Positions 36,834 through 44,782 of a DNA stretch of 64,000 nt are shown here, piece by piece. Each line of letters begins with the position of its first letter. Within the stretch, counting starts at the first letter, position 1. Made by a program: the position numbers and the translations under genes. Source of the stretch: an uncultured Hyphomonadaceae bacterium (GTDB taxonomy: Bacteria; Pseudomonadota; Alphaproteobacteria; Caulobacterales; Hyphomonadaceae); assembly GCA_913057945.1 (NCBI GenBank), contig CAJXOF010000013.1, positions 48,662 to 112,661 on the forward strand. Direction: 5' to 3'. The notes below the pieces were generated by a model. That model did no database searches. It had not been told where the DNA came from and was given only the letters and a program-made list of their open reading frames with translations.

Positions 36834-37400
36834 CTATTCTTCAGCGGCACCTTCGTCGGACGCTGCAGCAGCGGCTTCAGCTTCAGCGGCCGCAGCGGCG
36901 GCTGCCTCTTCAGCGGCTTTCGCCTTGGCGGCTTCGTCGCGAGCCTTGGCAGCAGCTTCCTTGCGGGCAGCTTTCTCTGCGTCTTTCTGGCGGCGACGCT
37001 CGGTCTTCGACACGGCGATTTCCACCGTCTCGATGCCGTGACCCGTCGTACGCTCAGCGATACGGGCAGATTTGCCGCGACGGTCGCGAAGATAGTAGAG
37101 TTTCGCACGGCGCACGCGGCCCTTGCGCTTCACTTCGATGCTTTCAATCATCGGGGAAGCAAGTGGGAAAACGCGCTCGACGCCTTCACCAAAGGAAATC
37201 TTGCGAACCGTGAAGCTCTCATTGATGCCACCGCCTGCGCGGGCAATACAGACGCCTTCAAAGCGCTGGACGCGCTCACGGTCGCCTTCCGTGATGCGGA
37301 CGTTCACGGCCAGCGTGTCACCCGGAGAAAATTCCGGGATATTCTTGTCGCCGACAACGCGGGAAAATTCTTCCGCTTCGAGCTGTTCAATCATGTTCAT
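36834..37400 (-). CDS. rplS: Ribosomal protein L19 with Ala/Glu/Lys-rich tail
   Basis: 188 residues. The L19 core (residues 1-~122) is normal: [36 protein letters not shown] and [20 protein letters not shown]. The remaining ~65 residues are a K/E/A coiled coil followed by poly-Ala/Glu. Usual L19 is about 115-130 residues. The start overlaps the trmD stop by 14 bases, implying translational coupling. Confidence 0.97.
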   Translation of the reverse strand: MNMIEQLEAEEFSRVVGDKNIPEFSPGDTLAVNVRITEGDRERVQRFEGVCIARAGGGINESFTVRKISFGEGVERVFPLASPMIESIEVKRKGRVRRAKLYYLRDRRGKSARIAERTTGHGIETVEIAVSKTERRRQKDAEKAARKEAAAKARDEAAKAKAAEEAAAAAAAEAEAAAAASDEGAAEE

Positions 37401-38112
37401 CGCCTGTCTCCGGCGGTTGTAATTCGTTGGTCTTGGAGTAAGCGGCGTATAAATCGGGGCGGCGGTCAATTGTCAACGACTTTGCGCTGTTAAACCGCCA
37501 TTCTTGTATGCGTTTATGGTCCCCTGACAGCAGAACCTCCGGAGTCGGGTGGCCTTCCCACTCACGGGGCAGCGTATACTGGTCATGTTCCAGCAATCCG
37601 GTCTCGAAGGATTCCTCCTCCAGAGAGGCTTCGTTCCCCGCAACGCCAGGCAAGAGACGCACCACGGCCTCGGTCATCGCCATCGCCGCGACCTCGCCTC
37701 CGGCCAGCACGAAATCACCGATCGAAACCTCGCGCAGGCCCCGCGCGCGGATCACCCGCTCGTCCAGCCCCTCGAACCGGCCGCACATCATCACCATGCC
37801 CTCGCCGCCCGCAAACTCGCGCGCGAGCTTCTGCGAGAAGGCTTCGCCCCGCGGGGACAGATAGATGAGGGGCTTGCCGTCCGTGTTGATGCTGTCCAGC
37901 GCCGCGGCCGTCACGTCCGGGCGCAGCACCATGCCCGCGCCCCCACCAGCGGGTGGCGCATCGACATTCTTGTGTTTGCCGAGACCGAAGTCGCGCAGCT
38001 GGATGGTTTCATAGTCCCAGATGCCTTCCCGCCGCGCGCGCTCCAGGATGGAGACGCCGAGCGGGCCGGGAAACGCTTCGGGAAACAGGGTGATGAAACT
38101 TGCCTTGAACAT
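37387..38112 (-). CDS. trmD: tRNA (guanine37-N1)-methyltransferase TrmD
   Basis: 241-residue SPOUT methyltransferase making m1G37. It begins [18 protein letters not shown]. The knot region includes [20 protein letters not shown] and [10 protein letters not shown]. It lies upstream of rplS as usual; in most related genomes rimM precedes it directly, but here the Rieske and other genes lie between. Confidence 0.97.
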   Translation of the reverse strand: MFKASFITLFPEAFPGPLGVSILERARREGIWDYETIQLRDFGLGKHKNVDAPPAGGGAGMVLRPDVTAAALDSINTDGKPLIYLSPRGEAFSQKLAREFAGGEGMVMMCGRFEGLDERVIRARGLREVSIGDFVLAGGEVAAMAMTEAVVRLLPGVAGNEASLEEESFETGLLEHDQYTLPREWEGHPTPEVLLSGDHKRIQEWRFNSAKSLTIDRRPDLYAAYSKTNELQPPETGDEHD

Positions 38113-38232
38113 ACTCCGAGCCTTTAGCCTACCGTGTGCGCGCCGTCACGCTCGCCAGACCGTTGCCCAAATGGCTGGCTGCCCTCCTGACACCCAAGAG
38201 CAGAGCGGATCGCGACAGCGGTCGACAAAAGT

Positions 38233-38246
38233 TGACACATGTGTCA
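38233..38246. promoter_or_regulatory. Palindromic operator-like site upstream of the Rieske gene
   Basis: TGACACATGTGTCA is a perfect 14-bp palindrome, 22 bases before the Rieske ATG and overlapping a TTGACA -35-like hexamer (38232-38237). Its size and symmetry fit a TetR/AcrR-type operator. No such regulator gene is adjacent. Confidence 0.5.
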
Positions 38247-38267
38247 CTTTTTTCTGGGAGGAATAAA

Positions 38268-39398
38268 ATGACACAAACACTGCCGGGCCTCACACCCGAA
38301 GAAATTGGCCGCGTCCGCAAGCCCCTTGAAGAAGCCTGCACGTTGCCCCCCGCCGCCTACCTCAATGAAGACATGTACGCGCGCGAAACCGACCAGATAC
38401 TTCGCAAGAGCTGGCTGCCTCTGGCACGCATCGACCAGATAGCCATGCCGGGGGACTTCATCTCGCTCGACCTGTTCGGCCAGCCGATCATGGTGGTTCA
38501 CGGACATGATGGCGAAGTCCGCGTCATGTCCCGCACCTGCCTGCACCGCGCGGCCTTGCTGGCCGACGGAACCGGTAATCGGAAACTGTTCACCTGCCCC
38601 TATCACGCCTGGAGCTATGACACGTCGGGCCAACTTGTCCGCGCGCCCCTGATGGATGGCGCCAAAGATTTTTCAGAGTCCGGCTGCCGGCTGCCCCAGC
38701 TCCGTACGGAAATATGGGAGGGTTTCATCCTCGCCAATTTCGATCCTGACGCCGCCCCCTTCGCACCCCCGGTCGAAAGTTACCGCAAGTATTTCGAGAA
38801 TTTCCGGCTCGCCGACATGAAGGTTGTCCACACGCTGGAATTCGACAGCGACTGGAACTGGAAAGTGCTGGTCGAGAATTTCATGGAAGCCTACCACCAT
38901 ATCGCCACACACTCCGAGACGTTCGAGCCCGCCTATCATGCGCGCGACTCCCGCGTGCCGGACAATGACGGCCCGTGGTCGATCCTGCACATGCCGGCGG
39001 CCCATGAGGAACTCCCGCCCGGCCTGCCACCGCTCGAGAGTCTTGAAGACTGGCAGGCGCGCGACCTGTTCGCCACCGCCATCTTCCCGCATTTCCTGCT
39101 CGGCATTCAGGGCAGTGTCGTCACCTGGTACCAGGTCTTTCCGCAAGGCGCCGGCAAGCTGCACCTGAAGATCCATATCTGCGTTCCCGCCGCCTACAGC
39201 GACATGGAAGGCTTTGACGAGATTGCGGAAGGCATGGCGCTGATGGTCTCAGCGATCCATCACGAGGATATCGGGGCGAATGATCTCGTCTGGCGCGGCC
39301 TCAACGCGCCGATGACACGGCAAGGCCGCCTTTCTCCGCTTGAGAAAGCCATCTGGCAGTACAATCAATGGTGGCTCGACCAGTTGGAAACGCCCTAG
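38268..39398 (+). CDS. Rieske [2Fe-2S] ring-hydroxylating oxygenase alpha subunit
   Basis: 376 residues. The Rieske ligands are C91, H93 (CLH) and C110, H113 (CPYH). The mononuclear iron site has H210 and H215 in ENFMEAYHHIATH, as in ring-hydroxylating oxygenases. The substrate is unknown, and ferredoxin and reductase partners are not nearby. GGGAGGAA precedes the chosen ATG 38268. It lies on the plus strand between trmD and a DUF6614-like gene, breaking the trmD-rimM link. Confidence 0.93.
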   Translation: MTQTLPGLTPEEIGRVRKPLEEACTLPPAAYLNEDMYARETDQILRKSWLPLARIDQIAMPGDFISLDLFGQPIMVVHGHDGEVRVMSRTCLHRAALLADGTGNRKLFTCPYHAWSYDTSGQLVRAPLMDGAKDFSESGCRLPQLRTEIWEGFILANFDPDAAPFAPPVESYRKYFENFRLADMKVVHTLEFDSDWNWKVLVENFMEAYHHIATHSETFEPAYHARDSRVPDNDGPWSILHMPAAHEELPPGLPPLESLEDWQARDLFATAIFPHFLLGIQGSVVTWYQVFPQGAGKLHLKIHICVPAAYSDMEGFDEIAEGMALMVSAIHHEDIGANDLVWRGLNAPMTRQGRLSPLEKAIWQYNQWWLDQLETP

Positions 39399-39730
39399 GC
39401 GTCGCCCTCCCAATCCGGCCAGTCGCGGAACAGGCCGAATTTGATATTGGTCACCATGGCATTCGCGCTGAAGTGCAGCGTATCGGTTTCACCGGACCGC
39501 GCGGCCGCGGCGCGAAACGCCGTGTCGAGTTGGGTGAGGTCGCGCGTCTCGATCATGATGTGGAACTCGCGCACATCGTCCGGCCGCAGGCCCAGCTTGC
39601 AGCGCATCATCCGCCAGGATTCAATGCGCCCTTCTGATTGCATGTGATCCAGAAACGCCGGCAGCGCCTTCGCAAAGGCCCGCTCGTCTGTTCCGGGCTT
39701 CAGGTCAAACCAGATATGATAGATATCCAT
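39395..39730 (-). CDS. DUF6614-like small protein
   Basis: 111 residues beginning MDIYHIWFDLKPGTDE, with the pattern GRIESWRMMRCKLGL and FHIMIETRDLTQLDTAF. I recall this as the DUF6614 family of alphaproteobacteria; a ferredoxin-like alpha/beta fold is likely. It converges with the Rieske gene with a 4-base overlap. Function unknown. Confidence 0.7.
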   Translation of the reverse strand: MDIYHIWFDLKPGTDERAFAKALPAFLDHMQSEGRIESWRMMRCKLGLRPDDVREFHIMIETRDLTQLDTAFRAAAARSGETDTLHFSANAMVTNIKFGLFRDWPDWEGDA

Positions 39731-39823
39731 GCCGCTTTCCCCTGCTGGTTCGCCCTGTACCTATCGCAAGCCGGCGACAATTGGCATAGTGCCGCAAGGA
39801 AGCGCGAGCCGGGAGACAAGTGA

Positions 39824-40003
39824 ATGGGGATCATTGCGAGCGTTGCCGCCTTTCTCAGCCGAAAATCCGGTCCGCCCCCCAGACGGGAGCTGCCGGAGGT
39901 CTACAAATCCATGAGCGCGGCGGAACTGAAGGACGCAGCCTTGGCCGGGGACCTGCAGGCCGAGGCAGCCCTGCGCCAACGTGCAGAAGCAGCGGGTAAA
40001 TGA
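39824..40003 (+). CDS. Small uncharacterised protein
   Basis: 59 residues: a hydrophobic N terminus (MGIIASVAAFLSRKSG), then an amphipathic Ala-rich helix (SAAELKDAALAGDLQAEAALRQRAEAAGK). GGGAG lies about 8 bases upstream. No homologue is recognised and the gene is short, so it could be chance, though the reading frame and ribosome site support it. Confidence 0.45.
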   Translation: MGIIASVAAFLSRKSGPPPRRELPEVYKSMSAAELKDAALAGDLQAEAALRQRAEAAGK

Positions 40004-40041
40004 GACTGGACCGGTAGGGCGCCAACCTCTACTCCAAACCT

Positions 40042-40791
40042 ATGTCGCAAAGCCCCGCCCTCTCCGTCCTGATCCCGTTCTTCAATGAAGAAGGCAATGT
40101 GCACCCCGTGATCGACGAGGTGCATGAACAGCTGGCGGGGATCAGTTTCGAGATTGTCTGCGTCAATGATTGCTCGTCCGATGCGACCGAGCGGGAACTC
40201 GCGGAGGCAAAAGCGAAGCATCCGGAAACGGTCGTCGTGTTCAATCATGTCGCGCGCAAGGGGAAGTCCGCCGCGCTGTTCACGGGCCTCAAATCCGTGC
40301 GCGGCCAATGGGTTCAGCTACTTGATGGCGATGGCCAGAATGACCCGGCCGATACGGCCCGCCTTTGGAAAGACATCATCGTGCCGGGCGCCTCACCCCG
40401 GCTCGGCATCATTGCCGGCAAGCGCAACAGCCGGAATGATTCCGGATTCAAATGGGTGCAGTCGCGGGTCGCAAATGGCATCCGCCGGTTCGTCCTGCAC
40501 GATGATGCGACCGATACGGGCTGCGGCTGGAAGCTGATCCGGACCGCCGCCTTCCGCGACCTGCCCTTCTTCGCCTCCATGCACCGGTTCCTGCCGGCCC
40601 TGATCAAGCGGGCGGGCTGGGATGTGCGCGAGGAGCGGGTGAATGACCGCAAGCGGCTCGCCGGGCAGTCGAAATACGGTTTTCTCGGCCGGTTGGGCGC
40701 GGGGATCTTTGACCTGATCGGCATGTTCTGGCTGATCCGCCGGGGCGGCTACGGCATCGCCCGCGAATGGCATGACCCGCGGGCGAATTAG
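40042..40791 (+). CDS. Glycosyltransferase family 2 (dolichol-P-mannose synthase-like)
   Basis: 249 residues with the GT-A fold: an N-terminal LSVLIPFFNEEGNV, the nucleotide-sugar motif LLDGDGQNDPAD, and DTGCGWKLIR. Its likely role is transfer of a sugar to a polyprenyl phosphate or an envelope glycan. It stands on the plus strand and converges with the long crystallin-like gene. Confidence 0.88.
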   Translation: MSQSPALSVLIPFFNEEGNVHPVIDEVHEQLAGISFEIVCVNDCSSDATERELAEAKAKHPETVVVFNHVARKGKSAALFTGLKSVRGQWVQLLDGDGQNDPADTARLWKDIIVPGASPRLGIIAGKRNSRNDSGFKWVQSRVANGIRRFVLHDDATDTGCGWKLIRTAAFRDLPFFASMHRFLPALIKRAGWDVREERVNDRKRLAGQSKYGFLGRLGAGIFDLIGMFWLIRRGGYGIAREWHDPRAN

Positions 40792-40803
40792 ACTCACGCT
40801 TTC

Positions 40804-42471
40804 CTAGTCCTTGTGAACCTCACCGCCCCGATTGCGCAGCGCTTTCGGCATGTTCGCCTTTGGCCGCTGCGGTTGCGGTTGCGGACGAGGCTGAGGCGCG
40901 GGACGCGCCTGCGGGCGGGGCTGCGGCGCGGCGCGGGCCGGCTGGCGCTGGGCCTGTGGCTTAGGCCGGGCCTGTTGCACCGGGCGCACTTGCGGTTTTG
41001 GCCGCGCCTGCTGTTTCACCGGTTGCCGGACTTGCTGTCGGGTCTGCGGCTGGGCACGGGGTTTCACTTGCTGGCGCGTCTGGACTTGAGGACGTTGCGG
41101 GATTTGACGCCGCTCCGTCTGGGTGTTCCTCAGCGCCTTGGGACGTGAATTCATATCCACTTTTTGCGGCGGGCGCGGCGTCGTTGCGGGCCTGCGCTCC
41201 GTTTGAATGCGGGTGCGCTGTGCTGCAGGCGGTTGCACCTGACGCACTTGTGGGCGCTGGGCTGCGGGACGGCTGGGCTGAACGGCCCGCACATTCGGGC
41301 GCGAGCGCTCAGCCGAGCCGATATTGGCGCGCTGCGGACGACCGGGCACAGCCTGGGGACGGCGCAATTGCCTGGCGTCCTGGGCCTGCGGGCCACCCGC
41401 GAGAGCGTTAGGCGCGGTGCGGGTCACAGTGCCGACCTGCCCGCCCCTGCGGTCTCCGCGATTGCCATTGCGGCCCTCATCCCCACGACCTCGGTCCGCA
41501 TAGCCGCCATCATTGCGTCCACCCCGTCCATCATGGCGACCATCGCGCGGACGATCTCCGCGATCCCCACGAGGTCTGTCACCCACCGGCCGAATGGACG
41601 AGATATTGTCGTTCAGGCGAATGCCATTCAACCGGTCGGTCGAGGCGTCTACAATCTGGCAGCGGCCCTTGTAGTTTGCGTGTTCACAAACCTCCCACTG
41701 GCCTGACCGGATGCGCAGCGACGAAATATTGTCGTTGAACCGATACCGGCTGAGATCGGAGATGCCCTTGTTCAGGCCGAGCGAAGCGCCGCGTTCGTAG
41801 GAATCCGTGTACAGCGTCACCGCGCCTTTGCGCGCGCCGTAATGACCCTTCAGCGGCGGACGCTCCTTGCGGTAATTGTGGTGGCCATAATGAGGATTGG
41901 CCCCGTAGCGGGTCCACCCAAAGCCATATGGCCCGTGGCCCAGCCCTGGACTGTAATAGCCGTAAGATCGGTAACTGGGCGAATAGCCATAATGGTAGAC
42001 GCTGATGCTCGTACTTGTGCCGTAGCCGTGGGAATAATTGTCGGAGCCATAGCGCGCATTATCGGCGTACCGGATATAGCCGGACTGATCGCGCGTGAAC
42101 ATCAGGCCGTGCTCGGCCTCGGTGTATTCGTAAATCGGGCGGACCGAACTCAGCTCACCCTCCAGCCCATACCAGCCGAGATCCTGGACATCGCCGCGAA
42201 CGAAGACGCAGCGGCCGGTGAAATCGCTGTGCTCGCACAGCTCCCACGCCCCTGACAGGACAGCCACAGAGCGGGCACGGTCGTTGAAATAATAGTCATT
42301 CAGAGAATAGGCAGGATCGAAGACTTCCCGCACTTCACCGCGAAAATCCTCACCGCTGAACAGCATCAGACCAGCGGGCTGATCATTGGTCTCGTATTGC
42401 GCAACTGCAGCGCCCGCAACAGTAAGCGGGAGAGCAAGGACGGCGCCGAAGCGGATCAATCTGGCGAACAT
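40804..42471 (-). CDS. Exported beta/gamma-crystallin protein with basic Pro/Gln/Arg-rich tail
   Basis: 555 residues. A signal peptide (about 1-24) leads to two beta/gamma-crystallin domains: residues ~33-112 and ~216-295. They carry the Ca2+-clamp pattern (N/D)(N/D)xx(S/T)S as NDNISS (twice in domain 2), with NDRARS in domain 1. The linker is rich in Y, G, S and H (113-215). Residues 296-555 are a disordered, basic P/Q/R/A-rich tail. The second domain is very like a domain of the protein at 43140-43814 (shared IVDASTDRLN). Location is probably periplasm or surface. Function unknown. Confidence 0.85.
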   Translation of the reverse strand: MFARLIRFGAVLALPLTVAGAAVAQYETNDQPAGLMLFSGEDFRGEVREVFDPAYSLNDYYFNDRARSVAVLSGAWELCEHSDFTGRCVFVRGDVQDLGWYGLEGELSSVRPIYEYTEAEHGLMFTRDQSGYIRYADNARYGSDNYSHGYGTSTSISVYHYGYSPSYRSYGYYSPGLGHGPYGFGWTRYGANPHYGHHNYRKERPPLKGHYGARKGAVTLYTDSYERGASLGLNKGISDLSRYRFNDNISSLRIRSGQWEVCEHANYKGRCQIVDASTDRLNGIRLNDNISSIRPVGDRPRGDRGDRPRDGRHDGRGGRNDGGYADRGRGDEGRNGNRGDRRGGQVGTVTRTAPNALAGGPQAQDARQLRRPQAVPGRPQRANIGSAERSRPNVRAVQPSRPAAQRPQVRQVQPPAAQRTRIQTERRPATTPRPPQKVDMNSRPKALRNTQTERRQIPQRPQVQTRQQVKPRAQPQTRQQVRQPVKQQARPKPQVRPVQQARPKPQAQRQPARAAPQPRPQARPAPQPRPQPQPQRPKANMPKALRNRGGEVHKD

Positions 42472-42537
42472 GGGCAGTTACCTCATTCTTAACGTACCCT
42501 TTATGGCAGGATGCGCCTGAACGAGCGGCAACATGGG

Positions 42538-43089
42538 TCAATTGCCCGTGTCAGCCTCATCGCCAGGCGCGGCCCATTCGGCCAGATCCGGAATGATGAG
42601 GCGGGATGTGGCAAGGTCCACGGTCGGCACATCGGCCAGCGTGAAGGGCACGAGAACCGTGTCGCCGCGATCAGCCAAGCGGACTTCGAGCAGATCGTCT
42701 GCGCCGAAATTCTGCACGGCTTTCACGGTCCCGGCGGGCTCGCCGCCCCCCGCAAACACCTGCAGGCCGACCAGGTCCTCGATGTAGAATTCGTCATCAT
42801 CTGTTTCAGGAAGTTGCGCACGGGGAACATGCAGAAGCGTGCCGCGCATGGCGTCCCATTCTTCCTTTTGCTTCTGCTCTTTCGGGCGGACAATGAAATG
42901 GTCCTTGCCGGACCGCGCCGATTGCGGGGTCAGCACAGGTTTTCCGGCTTCATCGGTCAGTACACCATAGGTGAACACATCATCCGGGTCGGCGGTGAAG
43001 CTTTTCACCCGCACATCGCCGCGTACGCCGTGGGCGCCCTTGATGACGCCCACGACAATAAGTCTCTCAGTGTTTGATTTCGCGCTCAT
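42538..43089 (-). CDS. rimM: Ribosome maturation factor RimM
   Basis: 183 residues. The N-terminal RimM domain contains VGVIKGAHGVRGDVRVKSFT, and a C-terminal PRC-barrel follows (DEFYIEDLVGLQVF). RimM binds S19 in 30S head assembly. Unlike the usual operon, it is bordered on both sides by crystallin-family genes (66 and 50 bases away). Confidence 0.95.
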   Translation of the reverse strand: MSAKSNTERLIVVGVIKGAHGVRGDVRVKSFTADPDDVFTYGVLTDEAGKPVLTPQSARSGKDHFIVRPKEQKQKEEWDAMRGTLLHVPRAQLPETDDDEFYIEDLVGLQVFAGGGEPAGTVKAVQNFGADDLLEVRLADRGDTVLVPFTLADVPTVDLATSRLIIPDLAEWAAPGDEADTGN

Positions 43090-43139
43090 GCCGCTTCTCT
43101 AGCGACCGAATGGCGGAGCGCAAGCAGGCAAGCGCCGTA

Positions 43140-43814
43140 TCAGCGCCAGCCATCATAGGCGCGGATGGAGGAAATATTGTCATTCATCCGGATCGGCTTC
43201 AGGTCACCGGCTCCGCCCTGCAATACTTCGCACCGGCCGCGATAGTTCGCATGCTCGCAGACCAGCCAGCTGCCCCCGGTAACGAGAAACGAGCTTGCGC
43301 GGTCATTGAATCGGTATTGGCTGAGGTCTGGAATATCCTGCTGGACCTCGATCCCCTGCCCGCGCTGAGCGGAATCCGGGAACAGGACAAGACCGGCAGT
43401 CCAGCCGCCACGACGTCCCCGGCTGTTGCCATGCCCATTGCCGCGATAGGTGGCCGGGCGAAGCGAAGACACATTATCGTTCAGGCGATAGGCATTCAAC
43501 CGATCCGTACTGGCGTCGACGATCTCACACCGGCCCCGGAAATTGGCATCGGTGCAAAGCTCCCAGGCGCCGGACTGGATCACGATGGAAGACGCGCGAT
43601 CATTGAAGCGGAGTCGGGCAAGGTCCGGCTCGGCGCCGTGGATGCGCAAGCCTTCGCCGGAAAACCCGGAATCGGAATAGAGGACAGCGCCGCTGCCGCC
43701 ACCCCGATAGGACGTATCATGATACTGCCCACGGTCCGCGCAGGCAGGAAGCGCAACGGCCGCCATGCCGAGCGCCGCCATCGGCAGGGTTTTGAACAAT
43801 CTGGTCTTGAGCAT
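43140..43814 (-). CDS. Exported protein with two beta/gamma-crystallin domains
   Basis: 224 residues. A signal peptide with a possible lipobox (LPAC, Cys 25) leads to two crystallin domains, ~42-121 and ~140-219. All four strands-turns carry the Ca2+ pattern: NDRASS, NDNVSS, NDRASS and NDNISS. Each domain has a W-x-x-C and GRC signature (ELCTDANFRGRC and LVCEHANYRGRC). It is a paralogue of the protein at 40804-42471. Likely a Ca2+-binding exported or lipid-anchored protein of unknown role. Confidence 0.88.
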   Translation of the reverse strand: MLKTRLFKTLPMAALGMAAVALPACADRGQYHDTSYRGGGSGAVLYSDSGFSGEGLRIHGAEPDLARLRFNDRASSIVIQSGAWELCTDANFRGRCEIVDASTDRLNAYRLNDNVSSLRPATYRGNGHGNSRGRRGGWTAGLVLFPDSAQRGQGIEVQQDIPDLSQYRFNDRASSFLVTGGSWLVCEHANYRGRCEVLQGGAGDLKPIRMNDNISSIRAYDGWR

Positions 43815-43917
43815 CTCGGGTCTCCTTTCAGGTTGTCTCTGGTTTTAGAGGAAGCGACCTGAACGGCGATTTTGTTCCCTGTTGCTCAGGGTTCAGAGAC
43901 CCGGCATCACGCGCACG

Positions 43918-43948
43918 AAAAAGGCCGGCACCCCAAAGGGCACCGGCC
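43918..43948 (-). terminator. Intrinsic terminator after rpsP
   Basis: GGCCGG/CCGGCC pairs with a small internal loop and three more G-C pairs; the minus strand then reads TTTTT. It ends the rpsP message before the crystallin gene, so the latter needs its own promoter. Confidence 0.8.
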
Positions 43949-43973
43949 ATATCCCGAGACTGGAAAGCCAGTC

Positions 43974-44420
43974 TTATTCCGAAGCTGCTTCCTCAGCAGG
44001 CGCTTCGGCCGGCGCTTCTTCAGCAGCCGGTGCTACTTCAGCTGGAGCCGCAGCGGCTTCAGCAGCCGCTTTTGCCTTCTCGGCTTTCTCTTCAGCGCGT
44101 TCCTGAGCTTTCTTGCCCGGCTCACCCTTTTTCGGGTTGCTGCCGTGCGCCCATTCTACGATTGGCTTGCCGTCCAGTTCGATCTTGGACAGGAAGCGTG
44201 CGACGCGCTCGGTCGGCTGGGCACCCTTGCGGAGCCATTCGGACGCTTTCTCGGCATCGATCTGGACGCGGAATTCCGAATCTTTTGGAAGGCGTGGATC
44301 ATAGGAACCGATTTTCTCGACGAAACGGCCGTCGCGCGGGGCGCGGGCATCCGCGATGACCACGGAATAGAAGGGGCGTTTCTTGGACCCGCCACGGGCG
44401 AGTCGGATCTTGAGGGCCAT
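43974..44420 (-). CDS. rpsP: Ribosomal protein S16 with Ala/Glu/Pro-rich tail
   Basis: 148 residues. The S16 core (residues 1-~95) is standard: [32 protein letters not shown] and [14 protein letters not shown]. The C-terminal ~50 residues consist of A, E, K and P ([23 protein letters not shown]). Most S16 proteins are 80-90 residues; tails are common in alphaproteobacteria. It lies between chorismate mutase and the crystallin/rimM genes. Confidence 0.97.
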   Translation of the reverse strand: MALKIRLARGGSKKRPFYSVVIADARAPRDGRFVEKIGSYDPRLPKDSEFRVQIDAEKASEWLRKGAQPTERVARFLSKIELDGKPIVEWAHGSNPKKGEPGKKAQERAEEKAEKAKAAAEAAAAPAEVAPAAEEAPAEAPAEEAASE

Positions 44421-44461
44421 ATGTGTATCTCCTGTAAGTCTGGCGTCTCGGGGTCGTATTC

Positions 44462-44782
44462 TCAGTCGTCGGTCTCAAGACCGCGAATGTGCTCATGATG
44501 GCGGATAACTTCCGCTACGATGAAATTCAGTAGTTTCTCGGCAAAGGCAGGATCGAGTCCGCTTTCCTGGGCCAGCTGGCGCAGCCGATCGATCTGGCGC
44601 GCCTCGCGATCCTTGTCCGCAGGCGGCATATTGTGCACGGCCTTCAGCTTGCCGACTTCCTGCGTCGCCTTGAAGCGCTCGGCCAGGGTGTGGATGATGA
44701 TCGCATCCAGATTGTCGATGCTGGAGCGCAGCTTGGTCAGCTGCAGCAGGGCGAGCGCATCAGTGTCTGTGTCTGTGTTCAT
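44462..44782 (-). CDS. Chorismate mutase (AroQ class)
   Basis: 106 residues. An all-helical AroQ-type domain with [31 protein letters not shown] and [20 protein letters not shown]. It converts chorismate to prephenate for Phe/Tyr synthesis. It starts inside the ffh stop (4-base overlap) and precedes rpsP, a placement seen in related genomes. Confidence 0.93.
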   Translation of the reverse strand: MNTDTDTDALALLQLTKLRSSIDNLDAIIIHTLAERFKATQEVGKLKAVHNMPPADKDREARQIDRLRQLAQESGLDPAFAEKLLNFIVAEVIRHHEHIRGLETDD

